Source: Maribellus maritimus
Lineage (GTDB): Bacteria; Bacteroidota; Bacteroidia; Bacteroidales; Prolixibacteraceae
Reading direction: 5' to 3'
Assembly (NCBI RefSeq): GCF_022267315.1
Contig: NZ_JAIKLE010000027.1
Span: 28,208 to 92,207 of the forward strand
DNA: 64,000 nucleotides
In this document: piece after piece, positions 24,964-34,425 of the stretch
How the letters are laid out: the number at the start of each line of letters is the position of its first letter
Numbering within the stretch: position 1 is the first letter of the stretch
The notes under the pieces: model-generated
What the model was told of the DNA's origin: nothing
The model's database searches: none
Seen by the model: only the letters and a program-made list of their open reading frames with translations
Position numbers and translations under genes: made by a program

Positions 24964-26775
24964 TTACTTTTCTCCTAAATAGTAAGAAGTTACCGGCGAC
25001 TGAAAATACCCCATTGAACGATGAACCACATCAGAACGATATAAGGGATCTTGCATCAAACAATTTCTTTTGTCTTTTGCCGGAATAGTTGTAGTGTAAA
25101 TCAATAACTTTCCCGGAACTGCTGTAATCAGTTCCTCACGCCAGTCACCATATATATCGGCCATCATCATTACTGTTCCCTGAATACTATCAATATGTGT
25201 TTTCCCGTGGTACTTGACAATCGATTTGAAACGCGAAAAACGACGGTTTGAGTTTTCGGGATTTGGTGTACTGACAATATTTTCGCGAAGCAAATCTTCA
25301 TCCCAAAATATCCAGTCGCGCGGAGAAGGAACATCTTCATTCATGGCAATTATATTTCCTTTTGCGTCGAGTAAATATTTATCTGTTCTACCTGCTTTTG
25401 AATCTTCGGTTGCCATACATTCCAGTCCCGGCAATTCTGGAAAAATATCGGCCACCATGCCATCGCCAATGTGTTGGGTAAACTTATTAATTGCCCAGAT
25501 TCTTTCTCCTGTTTTTGCATCAACTATACACACTCCCAAACTGTCGTGCCAAACTTCTACAGCATAAAATCCTTCCAGACCGGGTCTGTCAGGAATTATA
25601 TCTGTAAAAAAACTTTTGTCCGGATGTCCCAGACCTGTTGAATACAATAAAGTCCCGTTGTCGTCTAAAACAGCCGATCCGAGCGCAATTTCATCTCGTC
25701 CATCACCATCAACATCTACTGTTTGCATGCCGTGTGCTCCCTGCGAACGAATCACAGGATTTTCTTCATCGCCATCCCAGCGCCAGACTTTTTCCAGTTT
25801 TTTGTTTTTGTATTGGTAAGCATCTACAATCATCAAACGATACGTACCTCGAGCCACGAGCAAAAAAGGCGTTTTCCCGTCGAGATAAGCCATGCCCATT
25901 TGGTTGCGGTTGTTCCGGTTATATTTTCCAAATCGTGGATTTCTGGCTGGCCAGTCAACTTTACAAACTTCATTTCCGGTCATTCCATCTAAAATTGAAC
26001 AATATTCGGGACCATCAAAAACACGTCCTTCGGCATCACGGAAATCCTCATCGATTGGCGCAGTTTTAAGGGCTACTTCAGCTTTGCCATCACCGTCAAA
26101 ATCATAAACTACCATTGGAGAATACCAGATTCCCAACTCAATGTTCCATCCCAAATCTTTACGCCACAAAAAAGTTCCGTCGCTTAAATAAGCTTCTATT
26201 TTAAAAGTGGTATCGCTTTTCCGCCAAACGCCGGGGTCAACCCGACCTCCCGGTTGTTTTATTACAAAATCATACTCACCATCGCCATTTAAATCTCCAA
26301 CAGCAACGCGATCGGGCCAATAGTCTCCATCAAATTTAATGGTTTTGAACACGTTATTTTCAATTGCTTTTAGCTCAGTTTCCGCCAAAACGTCGCCTTC
26401 CGAATCTTCGAGCGAATACAAAATGATTTTTCCCGAGCCTACACTTTCATCCACAAAATCGGTAGTTGATTTTATCGGGTCCTTACTCAGTTTTGTCTTT
26501 TTCCCATCAACCGTCTTGTACAAATCAAAAGTAACGGTTTCAGCATCTTTTTTAAGGATTCGCCAACCTATATACGCTTCATTTTTTTCGATTCTAACTG
26601 CTATTAATCCCCGGTTCAGCTTTTCATCGAAACGGGTTTTCGCCCAACCTTTCACCTTTGGTTTTTCAACGTGATCCGGATTAATAACTTCGTAATTGTA
26701 TAATCGTTCACGCGGGTCCTGGGCAAAAACGAACTGCACTGCAACAAAAAAAAGGATAAAAAATGATAATTTCAT
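24964..26775 (-). CDS. Rhamnogalacturonan lyase, PL11 family
   Basis: A 603-residue secreted enzyme (signal peptide ending near FAQD) that cleaves the rhamnogalacturonan-I backbone by beta-elimination. The PL11 layout is clear: a beta-domain start RGLIAVRIEKNEAYIGWR (about residues 55-72), then an eight-bladed propeller with repeated calcium loops, for example GDLNGDGEYDF (about 160-170), DFDGDGKAEV (about 222-231) and DVDGDGRDEI (about 351-360). The full length is as expected for YesW/YesX-type lyases. It is divergent from the GH28/CE12/GH43/GH105 operon, sharing a 186-bp promoter region with it. Its unsaturated oligosaccharides would be the substrate of the GH105 enzyme encoded at 30728. 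Confidence 0.9.
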   Translation of the reverse strand: MKLSFFILFFVAVQFVFAQDPRERLYNYEVINPDHVEKPKVKGWAKTRFDEKLNRGLIAVRIEKNEAYIGWRILKKDAETVTFDLYKTVDGKKTKLSKDPIKSTTDFVDESVGSGKIILYSLEDSEGDVLAETELKAIENNVFKTIKFDGDYWPDRVAVGDLNGDGEYDFVIKQPGGRVDPGVWRKSDTTFKIEAYLSDGTFLWRKDLGWNIELGIWYSPMVVYDFDGDGKAEVALKTAPIDEDFRDAEGRVFDGPEYCSILDGMTGNEVCKVDWPARNPRFGKYNRNNRNQMGMAYLDGKTPFLLVARGTYRLMIVDAYQYKNKKLEKVWRWDGDEENPVIRSQGAHGMQTVDVDGDGRDEIALGSAVLDDNGTLLYSTGLGHPDKSFFTDIIPDRPGLEGFYAVEVWHDSLGVCIVDAKTGERIWAINKFTQHIGDGMVADIFPELPGLECMATEDSKAGRTDKYLLDAKGNIIAMNEDVPSPRDWIFWDEDLLRENIVSTPNPENSNRRFSRFKSIVKYHGKTHIDSIQGTVMMMADIYGDWREELITAVPGKLLIYTTTIPAKDKRNCLMQDPLYRSDVVHRSMGYFQSPVTSYYLGEK

Positions 26776-26961
26776 AGTCTGACTTTTTTGAAGTTCTTGG
26801 ATTTAGATTAGTTATTCGTTTAATTTACTATTCAAAAATACCATATTCAAATTAAAGAAAATCAGTACTTATTGATTAAAGTTCGTAATAATTTCAAATT
26901 AGGATTGCCTCAAAAGCAAGTTCTGAAGATTTCACGGATTTAAAAAAAAATAGTTTTTACC

Positions 26962-28653
26962 ATGAGAAAATCAGCGTTCATAGCATTAATCGCTATTTCT
27001 ATTTTATCAACCAATTGCCAGGTGAGTCAACCTGAAGAACCAGTCTCCGGCACAATACAATTTACCGGAATTGAATTTGAAATGCCTGAAATAAACAAGC
27101 CTGTTATTCCCGATAATGAAGTAAATATTGTTGATTTTGGCGCCAAAAGCGGCGGACAGTTTTTAAATTCAGAAGCGTTTGAAAAAGCGATAGCTGCCGT
27201 AAGCGAAAAAGGCGGCGGGAAAGTTATCATTCCTGCGGGTATTTGGCTCACTGGTCCGATTATTTTGAAAAGCAATCTTGAACTTCATGCCGAGGCGGGC
27301 GCTTTAATCATCTTTTCAACCAATAAAGATTTGTACCCGGTAATTGAAACCAATTTTGAAGGACTGAATACATTTCGTTGCATGTCGCCAATTTATGGAA
27401 AGAATCTGGAGAATATAGCCTTTACAGGCTCAGGCGTTTGGGATGGTTCGGGGGATGCCTGGCGCTACGTTAAAAAAAGTAAGCTAACTGAAAGTCAATG
27501 GGAAAAACTGGTTGCTTCCGGCGGAATTGTAAACGAAAGAGAAGACGGCTGGTATCCTTCGGAACAATTCAGAAAAGGAATGCTGGGAAGCGGAGACCAG
27601 AATGTCCGCGATGATTTGAAAACCAAAGAAGATTTTGAGCAAATACGCGATTATTTGCGCCCGGTAATGGTTAGCATTCAAAACAGTAAACGGGTAATGC
27701 TGGATGGGCCGGTTTTTCAGAACTCGCCGGCATGGTGCTTACATCCTTTATTGGTTGAAGGCTTAATCGTAAAAAATGTAACTGTGCGGAATCCGTGGTA
27801 CTCGCAAAATGGCGATGGAATTGACATTGAATCGTGCAAAAATGTGTTGGTTGAAAATTGCAATTTTGATGTAGGCGACGACGCCATTTGTATAAAATCG
27901 GGCAAAAACAAAGAAGGCAGAGACCGCGGCATTCCTTGTGAAAATCTGGTGATAAGAGATAATGTTGTTTACCACGGGCATGGCGGGGTTACAGTAGGCA
28001 GTGAAATGTCGGGCGGAGTAAAAAACATGCATGTTTCAAACTGTACTTTTATGGGAACCGATGTGGGATTGCGTTTTAAAAGTACCCGCGGAAGAGGAGG
28101 TGTTGTTGAAAATATTTTTATTTCGGATGTGCGAATGACCAACATTCCAACTTTTGCCATTTCTTTTAATTTGTATTACGGAGGGAAATCGGTTTCTGAA
28201 ATGATGGAAGCTGGTGGACTGGAGAGTTCGGAGGAAATGATGCCGGTTACAGAAGAAACGCCGCAATTCAAAAACATCTCGATTTCAGACATCACTTTAA
28301 AAGGTGCAATGCAGGCGGTGTTATTGCAGGGGCTACCCGAAATGAATATTGAAAATGTAGAATTAAAAAATTTGTTACTGGAAGCCGATAAAGGTTTTTT
28401 GGTGGTTGACGCTGATAACGTTACCATCGAAAACATCGAACTCATAACAGAGGCGAACCAGGCTTTTCAGATTTTCAATAGTAAAAATATTAGTTTGAAT
28501 GAAATCAATTTTCATTTCAAGGCTGAAAACAACATTGTTGTGAATGGTGAAAAATCGGATAACATTGAACTTGTCTCAAAACCAGGCCAAAACCTTGAAG
28601 ACTTTACCCAAACCGGAAATGAAATAAAAGAAAATGCGGTAATCTTCAAATAG
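26962..28653 (+). CDS. GH28 polygalacturonase/rhamnogalacturonase lipoprotein
   Basis: A 563-residue lipoprotein (signal core FIALIAISILSTNC, lipid Cys near residue 20) with a right-handed beta-helix. All GH28 catalytic motifs are seen: NGDGIDIES (about residues 282-290, in place of NTDG), GDDAICIKSG (about 304-313), GHGGVTVG (about 339-346) and RFKSTRGRGG (about 371-380). It hydrolyses galacturonic-acid linkages in pectin. The RFKS-TRGRGG form is common in exo-acting or rhamnogalacturonan-specific members. It is followed by the CE12 gene after 8 bp, so de-acetylation and hydrolysis are co-expressed. The ATG at 26962 is well placed for the signal. Confidence 0.9.
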   Translation: MRKSAFIALIAISILSTNCQVSQPEEPVSGTIQFTGIEFEMPEINKPVIPDNEVNIVDFGAKSGGQFLNSEAFEKAIAAVSEKGGGKVIIPAGIWLTGPIILKSNLELHAEAGALIIFSTNKDLYPVIETNFEGLNTFRCMSPIYGKNLENIAFTGSGVWDGSGDAWRYVKKSKLTESQWEKLVASGGIVNEREDGWYPSEQFRKGMLGSGDQNVRDDLKTKEDFEQIRDYLRPVMVSIQNSKRVMLDGPVFQNSPAWCLHPLLVEGLIVKNVTVRNPWYSQNGDGIDIESCKNVLVENCNFDVGDDAICIKSGKNKEGRDRGIPCENLVIRDNVVYHGHGGVTVGSEMSGGVKNMHVSNCTFMGTDVGLRFKSTRGRGGVVENIFISDVRMTNIPTFAISFNLYYGGKSVSEMMEAGGLESSEEMMPVTEETPQFKNISISDITLKGAMQAVLLQGLPEMNIENVELKNLLLEADKGFLVVDADNVTIENIELITEANQAFQIFNSKNISLNEINFHFKAENNIVVNGEKSDNIELVSKPGQNLEDFTQTGNEIKENAVIFK

Positions 28654-28661
28654 CGTTGAAT

Positions 28662-29429
28662 ATGAAAAAATTAGTGATAACCGGCATATTATTCATTCTT
28701 TTAATTAATGCATGCAAAACTGAAAAAGCAGATATTTCAGTTTATTCAATTGGCGATTCAACCATGGCCAATAAAAAAGCTGAAGTGTATCCGGAAACAG
28801 GATGGTGCCAGGTAGTCGGACAGTTTTTTGATGAAACAGTTACAGTGCATAACCACGCTGTTAACGGACGAAGTTCAAAAAGTTTTATCGATGAAGGAAG
28901 ATGGCAGGCAGTGCTCGACAGTCTGCAAAAAGGCGATGTGGTTTTTATACAATTCGGACACAACGACCAAAAGGATTACGATTCCACACGTTATACAACC
29001 CCGTTTGAAACTTATTCTGAAAACCTTACAAAATTTGTAGAAGAATCACGCGAAAAAGGTGCTACACCAGTACTCTTTACTTCCATCATCCGGCGAAAGT
29101 TTGGTGAGCATGGAAAACTAGCCGATACACACGGAGATTATCCGGTGGCCACAAGAAAAGTGGCCGATAATTTGGATGTTCTTTTAATTGATCTTCAGAA
29201 AATAACTGAAACGTGGGTGAATGAGCTTGGCGACGAAGATTCAAAAAAAATGTTTCTTTGGACCGAGCCCAACGAACGATTTAAGGAAGGTAGGAAAGAT
29301 GACACCCATTTATCGGTTAAGGGCGCTACAAAGGTTGCACAACTTGCCATTCAGGAATTGAAAAAAGCAAACCTTAAAATCTCCGAAAGAATAAATTTTG
29401 AAGAAGAAATAAGAAAAGAAGATGATTAG
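28662..29429 (+). CDS. Rhamnogalacturonan acetylesterase, CE12 (SGNH hydrolase)
   Basis: A 255-residue lipoprotein esterase from the ATG at 28662 (a TTG 6 bp earlier is possible; LLINAC is the lipobox). The SGNH blocks are SIGDSTMANK (nucleophile Ser), NGRSSKSF (Gly), FGHNDQKD (Asn) and DDTHLSVKGA (Asp and His of the catalytic dyad). This set and the GRSSKSF block are typical of CE12 enzymes that remove acetyl groups from rhamnogalacturonan I. It lies between GH28 and GH43-like genes on the same strand. De-acetylation should open the backbone to the PL11 and GH28 enzymes. Confidence 0.88.
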   Translation: MKKLVITGILFILLINACKTEKADISVYSIGDSTMANKKAEVYPETGWCQVVGQFFDETVTVHNHAVNGRSSKSFIDEGRWQAVLDSLQKGDVVFIQFGHNDQKDYDSTRYTTPFETYSENLTKFVEESREKGATPVLFTSIIRRKFGEHGKLADTHGDYPVATRKVADNLDVLLIDLQKITETWVNELGDEDSKKMFLWTEPNERFKEGRKDDTHLSVKGATKVAQLAIQELKKANLKISERINFEEEIRKEDD

Positions 29430-29639
29430 TTGGAAGATAATGTCGAATTTAAGCAAATACAAAAAGTGTACTGGACGAAAATTTGGCGCGGGCCGGCGCG
29501 GAAATGCGGGGGAGAAGCATAAATTTTCTTGATTCTTTTTATTTCGTTTTTCTCATCAAGGAGAAAAATAAAAACCCGTCCGGCAGGACAAAAGGCAACT
29601 TCGTAAAAAATTAATTTTTAATGATAAGAAAATATGTAC

Positions 29640-30716
29640 ATGAAACGTCGCCATTTTATAAAAACAGCTACTACAGGTTTATTGTCGGCACCATTAATTA
29701 CAAACGGAATTATCACAAATTTTCACAACGGTCCTCAAAAAGAATCTGAATTTGTAAAGAAAATAAAACCCATCGGAAGAATTTTGGAAGAAGAAGGATA
29801 CTACGTTTGGTGTAATACTCCCATTTATGGCAAAGACGGTAAAGTTCATGTTTTTTATTCACGCTGGCAGGATGAATACGGAATGAGTGGCTGGATTAGC
29901 AAATGTGAAATTGCGCACGCTGTTGCAGATTCTCCGGAATCCGGGTTTAGGCATATTGAAACCACTATAAAACCCAGGCCCGGACTTTTTGATGCAACTA
30001 CCTGCCACAATCCGCATATTCAATTTCACGATGGAAAATACTATTTGTTTTACATGGGTAATTCAAACGGCCGGACCAATACAAAAAGAATTGGATTAGC
30101 AATTGCAGACGATGTAAACGGGCCGTGGGAAAGAAAAGATACACCGCTGCTTGAAACAGGTGAACCCGGTGCGTGGGACGACCATTGCACAACGAATCCG
30201 GCATTATTAAAACATCCCAACGGACAGTTTTGGTTATACTACAAATCGTGGAACAACAAAAAATACGAAGAAGCCACGGGCGGAATCCGCGGAAATCGAA
30301 AGTATGGCCTTGCCATTGCCGATAAAATTGAAGGGCCGTATAAAAAATATAACGGAAACCCGGTGATTGATTTTTCATATTTGGGCGATAATCAGCAACT
30401 CGAAGATGCTTATGTTTGGTTTGAAAACGGGCTGTTTAAATTGATTGCCCGCGACATGGGATTTTACAATCATGAATATGGTTTGCTTTTTAAGTCGAAA
30501 GACGGGTTAAACTGGAATAAACCCGAAATTGCCTACTACGAAACCGATCATTATTTCAAACAACCTCCAAAACCAAAACATTTAAACAGATACGGAAGGT
30601 TGGAAAGACCGCAGTTATTAATGAAAAACGGAAAACCCGAATACCTTTTTACAACCTCGCAGGGAGGAAAATACAACACTGCAAGCGGGTATGTTTTTAA
30701 AATTGAACAGGAATAA
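29640..30716 (+). CDS. GH43-like five-bladed beta-propeller glycosidase
   Basis: A 358-residue secreted enzyme. The ATG at 29640 puts KRRHFIKTATTG right at the N-terminus, a Tat-type signal (R-R-x-F-I-K); an ATG 6 bp upstream is in frame. Blades of a five-bladed propeller can be read from HNPHIQFHDGKYYLFYMG (about residues 121-138), TNPALLKHPNGQFWLYYKSW (about 182-201) and EDAYVWFENGLFKLIARDM (about 256-274), as in GH43 and related families, with acidic residues at blade starts. It should remove side-chain sugars such as arabinose or galactose from pectin. A different propeller family (GH117-like) cannot be excluded. A 210-bp gap with small hairpins separates it from the CE12 gene. Confidence 0.65.
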   Translation: MKRRHFIKTATTGLLSAPLITNGIITNFHNGPQKESEFVKKIKPIGRILEEEGYYVWCNTPIYGKDGKVHVFYSRWQDEYGMSGWISKCEIAHAVADSPESGFRHIETTIKPRPGLFDATTCHNPHIQFHDGKYYLFYMGNSNGRTNTKRIGLAIADDVNGPWERKDTPLLETGEPGAWDDHCTTNPALLKHPNGQFWLYYKSWNNKKYEEATGGIRGNRKYGLAIADKIEGPYKKYNGNPVIDFSYLGDNQQLEDAYVWFENGLFKLIARDMGFYNHEYGLLFKSKDGLNWNKPEIAYYETDHYFKQPPKPKHLNRYGRLERPQLLMKNGKPEYLFTTSQGGKYNTASGYVFKIEQE

Positions 30717-30727
30717 AACTGAATTTT

Positions 30728-31900
30728 ATGAAAGCTTTAATTATTTCTCTGGCCTTTCTTTTAATTGTTTCGGCACAATCGGCCAGCGGACAAAATGAGA
30801 AAAACGCTCCGCAAACTGCTATTAAACTTGCAAATGCAGTTATGGCGCGGTATGATAGTTTAATCCATTACAACAATAATAAACCCTCGTACGGTTATGA
30901 TTATGCTTTTTTAGGTTGGGCCATTGATAAACTGGGAAAATATGATCAAAAATATTCGGATTACATGCAGGCTTATATCGATTATTTTGTTGACGAAAAT
31001 GGCGAAATAAAGGGTTACCGCATGTCGGATTATAACATTGATCAAATTCGCCCTGGATTAAACATGCTGGAACTAACTGAAAGAACAGATGACAAGAAAT
31101 ACAAGATTGCGATTTTAACTTTGGTGGAGCAAATAAAAAATCAGCCACGAACAAATTCCGGTGGATTTTGGCATAAGAAGCGCTATCCATATCAAATGTG
31201 GCTCGATGGACTTTATATGGCGTCGCCGTTTGTAGCAAGGTATGCGCGGGATTATGGGCAGCCTGATTTTTTTGATGAAGTGACATTTCAGATTCAGGAA
31301 GTGTACCAACGAACACTGGACAAAGAAACAGGCCTGGTTTATCATGCGTGGGACGAGAGCCGTGAACAAAAATGGAGTAACCCGAAAACGGGACAATCAA
31401 AACATTTTTGGAGCCGGGCAACCGGTTGGTACATGATGGCCATGGTTGACGTGCTCGATTATCTCCCTGAAAATCATCCGCAAAAAGATGGGGTTATCTC
31501 AATTTTGCAGAAATTAAGCGGCGCCCTTTTAAAAGTTCAGGATGAAAAAACAGATCTTTGGTACCAGGTATTGGATCAGGGAGGAAGAGAAGGAAATTAC
31601 CTGGAAACATCGGGAAGTGCCATGATAATTTACGCTTTTGCCAAAGGGGCAAAAAAAGGTTACCTCGACAAGTCTTACCTCAAAATTGCTGATTCCGCAT
31701 TTGACAGTTTGATGAAAAACCTGGTTGTTACCGAAGACGACGGATTACCCGTTTTGACCAATGTTTGCGGAGCGTGTGGTTTAGGCGGAAATCCATACCG
31801 GGCAGGCGATTACAACTATTATATTTCTGAAAAAAGGATTGATAATGACCAAAAAGGAATGGCACCGCTAATTTTAGCTGCCATTGTATTAAATAAATAA
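30728..31900 (+). CDS. GH105 unsaturated rhamnogalacturonyl hydrolase
   Basis: A 390-residue secreted enzyme (signal cleaved after SASGQ). The alpha/alpha-barrel of GH105 is shown by MWLDGLYMASPF (about residues 157-168, catalytic Asp region), HAWDESREQKWSNP (about 206-219), WSRATGWYMMAMVD (about 228-241) and the ETSGSAMIIYAFAKG block (about 293-307). Near the C-terminus NVCGACGLGG closes the active site. The family removes the unsaturated uronic acid left by PL11 lyases by hydrating the double bond. It is 11 bp after the GH43-like gene. The usual length (about 370-390) and all key residues are kept. Confidence 0.88.
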   Translation: MKALIISLAFLLIVSAQSASGQNEKNAPQTAIKLANAVMARYDSLIHYNNNKPSYGYDYAFLGWAIDKLGKYDQKYSDYMQAYIDYFVDENGEIKGYRMSDYNIDQIRPGLNMLELTERTDDKKYKIAILTLVEQIKNQPRTNSGGFWHKKRYPYQMWLDGLYMASPFVARYARDYGQPDFFDEVTFQIQEVYQRTLDKETGLVYHAWDESREQKWSNPKTGQSKHFWSRATGWYMMAMVDVLDYLPENHPQKDGVISILQKLSGALLKVQDEKTDLWYQVLDQGGREGNYLETSGSAMIIYAFAKGAKKGYLDKSYLKIADSAFDSLMKNLVVTEDDGLPVLTNVCGACGLGGNPYRAGDYNYYISEKRIDNDQKGMAPLILAAIVLNK

Positions 31901-31914
31901 GATTACGGAATAAT

Positions 31915-33903
31915 CTAATCTAAAAATCGTATCCGGTTCTTTCCGGATATTTCAATCAAATCCTTTAAATCGTAATACTGTAAAACACCATAAAGAACAT
32001 TGGAATATACATTTCTCTGCATCGGATTTTTCAGAAATTCGGTATAACTTTTTATCGAACCTGTAATTTCTGTTTTTGATATTCTTTCGTCAAGAAAAGT
32101 GGCGTGAACCGCAACAGGGCCGTACGTTCCATTGGCCTTAATCTTAACTATTCTTCCTTTCAAAATCGATTCAGTGTCAGCAAAGTCTAAAATAGTTTTT
32201 ACATCAATTACTCTTTGCCCCACAATTGGTTTTCCAATGTGCATACTAGTCATAGCATTTCTATACTCACGGTTCCAGTATTTTGTGTCGTTTAAACTCA
32301 AAGGATCTGCAGTTTCGCCGTATCCTCTTAAATCAGCAACAATCAATATTTCACCCTGATTTGCATAAGACTCCATTGTTCTAGCATCACTCAAAATTTC
32401 ATCTTTACCACCTTCATTTAAAAAGACAGTAATCTGACTTTCAGGAGTAATATTTCCCGGAAGTACAAGTACACAAGGCAAAGGCATCTGTTTTGGTCTG
32501 ATAATCTGATATTTTTGTATATCGTAAGTTCTCATTTTAATTTCCCCTGTTTGTTCGGGAGATATTTCTTCCAATTCATTTCCAATACACAGAATTTCAT
32601 TAACCTTTCCGGTTATCGTATTTAAATCGTTTTTAAGGAACTGAATTCTTTGCTCCTCTGTAGTTTTGGCTTCATTTAAAAAATAATCAGGGACTGAAAT
32701 ATTATCTGCAATAGCTGAATTTACTTGTCCGGTGCTGGTGCATCGAAGGTCTTCTTCGGGAATATGAAATAACTCTGTTTCAACAACAGGCGTGTCATCA
32801 TTCAACATCCATTTTTTAAACCATGTAACCAAAGCTTCCCGTTTGGGTTTGGGCATTCCATGTCCGTTTTGCACTGAAAACATACTTACTTTTTCCGGGC
32901 TACCTAACGCGGTATACCCTTTTTTTAACTCTTTAAAAGCTTGCGTTGCTCCCCAATAATCGACAAAATCGTATTTCCCGGACAGAATTAAAACCGGTTT
33001 GGGTGCTATCATCAAAACAAAGTCCGCTATTTCTAAATGTTCCCTCCCTTCGTAAGGAATATGTTGACAACCATCGGATGGACCATAAATTTCCAAAACT
33101 TTTTCTCTTTGAGTAAAATAACTGCAAACCGAGGCTACTTTAATTCGTTCATCGAGACCAATTAAATAGGATGTTTGTGTCCCTCCTCCCGAACTTCCGT
33201 ATGCGCCGATATTGTTTTTGTCAATATCCTCCCGGCTTACCAGGTAATCAATTGCTCGGTGGTTATCCCAAAATTCCAGAGCTGCCAGGCTTGTTCCCAA
33301 TAAATTTGCACCCGCATTTAACAGAGTATGTTCGGTTGTTGCTCCCCGGGTTAGTGTATTGCTATCGTCATCAATAAACTGAATACGTTCACCCTGCCCG
33401 ATTGGGTCTACTACCAAAACAGCAATTCCGTTTTGTGCAAAAAGTAAAGCCGAATTTGATGCCGGAATTTTTCCACCCAACCCGTGCCCACAAAGTTGTA
33501 CTGCCGCCGGAAATGGTCCCTCCCCATCTGGAATATACAGGTTGGCTGTAACATAACGATGGGGCAAACTTTCAAATATAATTTTTTCAATACGAAAACC
33601 TTCATACGCAGAACTCCCTGTAAAACGGGCATTTAGATTGCCTTTTTCAGGAAGACCTCCCATTATCTTTTTATATCGCTGAATACAGTCATCCCGATAC
33701 GCAATCATTTTTTCTTTTGAGACAAATGCTTTTTCAATTTCTATTTTTCTGTCAGCGTACTGTTGATGAACATCGCGCAGCAAATAATTATTGTATGCAG
33801 TACTCATTCGCCAGGGAAGTGTATTATAACTAATTTGCGCATTCAATCCAAAATGAAATACAAAGAGGATACAAAGAATAGTTATCGGTTTAGTTTTTTT
33901 CAC
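31915..33903 (-). CDS. Tandem alpha/beta-hydrolase esterase (carbohydrate-esterase-like)
   Basis: A 662-residue secreted protein (signal ends near LNAQ) with two alpha/beta-hydrolase domains. The first (about residues 90-370) has the oxyanion-side CGHGLGGK motif, the nucleophile elbow GAYGSSGGG (about 231-239), an acid region with LSGKYDFVDYW and a catalytic His in NGHGMP (about 346-351). The second (about 470-640) lacks a recognisable nucleophile elbow: the corresponding stretch reads KANGTYGP. It is a likely acetyl- or methyl-esterase for pectin, of the acetyl-xylan-esterase/DLH clan and perhaps CE19-like. It converges on the GH105 gene with a 14-bp gap. The specific ester is inferred only from the neighbourhood. 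Confidence 0.65.
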   Translation of the reverse strand: MKKTKPITILCILFVFHFGLNAQISYNTLPWRMSTAYNNYLLRDVHQQYADRKIEIEKAFVSKEKMIAYRDDCIQRYKKIMGGLPEKGNLNARFTGSSAYEGFRIEKIIFESLPHRYVTANLYIPDGEGPFPAAVQLCGHGLGGKIPASNSALLFAQNGIAVLVVDPIGQGERIQFIDDDSNTLTRGATTEHTLLNAGANLLGTSLAALEFWDNHRAIDYLVSREDIDKNNIGAYGSSGGGTQTSYLIGLDERIKVASVCSYFTQREKVLEIYGPSDGCQHIPYEGREHLEIADFVLMIAPKPVLILSGKYDFVDYWGATQAFKELKKGYTALGSPEKVSMFSVQNGHGMPKPKREALVTWFKKWMLNDDTPVVETELFHIPEEDLRCTSTGQVNSAIADNISVPDYFLNEAKTTEEQRIQFLKNDLNTITGKVNEILCIGNELEEISPEQTGEIKMRTYDIQKYQIIRPKQMPLPCVLVLPGNITPESQITVFLNEGGKDEILSDARTMESYANQGEILIVADLRGYGETADPLSLNDTKYWNREYRNAMTSMHIGKPIVGQRVIDVKTILDFADTESILKGRIVKIKANGTYGPVAVHATFLDERISKTEITGSIKSYTEFLKNPMQRNVYSNVLYGVLQYYDLKDLIEISGKNRIRFLD

Positions 33904-34425
33904 TTTTTTTGCGTATTGAAATTCTTAATAAAAATTTTACCGATTAAATTAATCAAATATTTCCATTAGGGGCTTAATTCACACCAAACTTTCTCAAATC
34001 AGGTTCCAACTAACAGGGGAATTGAACAGGACAAAAATGCAATTTTCGATTTTTTTTATGGAAATTTTTAAAATCCTTGGTATCGAGGAGTGTTCGTATA
34101 AGTTTTGTGAATTCGCAGGTTGTAACTTTCCTTCTATTTTCAACAACATCGAAATTTTCCCAACTATTCACAAAAGAATGAACAACTTAAAAAGATTACA
34201 ATGCATTTTAGGATTGTACAATTTTTACTAATGGATATTTGATGAAGAGTGTGGCCGCAAATACCACCTAAACTGAGTTTCATAAACATAACAAATTCAT
34301 ACTCTCAACTAGTTACTATGAATCTGTTGTACATCTATTTACAAATTGGGTTGTGACTTCTTAGTGCTAAATGGGGAAGTTGAAAAGCCGAGTCATTTCT
34401 GAATCGGCTTTTTATGTCTTTATTA
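33904..34425. other. Intergenic region with decayed repeat
   Basis: About 520 bp. 34077-34138 resembles 24889-24950 at the other edge of the pectin cluster, in the same orientation. A 69-codon reading frame (34022-34231) covers it but has no signal, family or start context, so I do not call it a gene. The hairpin at its end is listed separately. Confidence 0.4.
34383..34412. terminator. Rho-independent terminator
   Basis: AAAAGCCGA (34383-34391) pairs with TCGGCTTTT (34404-34412), with a 12-nt loop and A/T runs on both sides. It ends the minus-strand Ser/Arg-rich gene, whose stop is 14 bp away. Confidence 0.75.
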
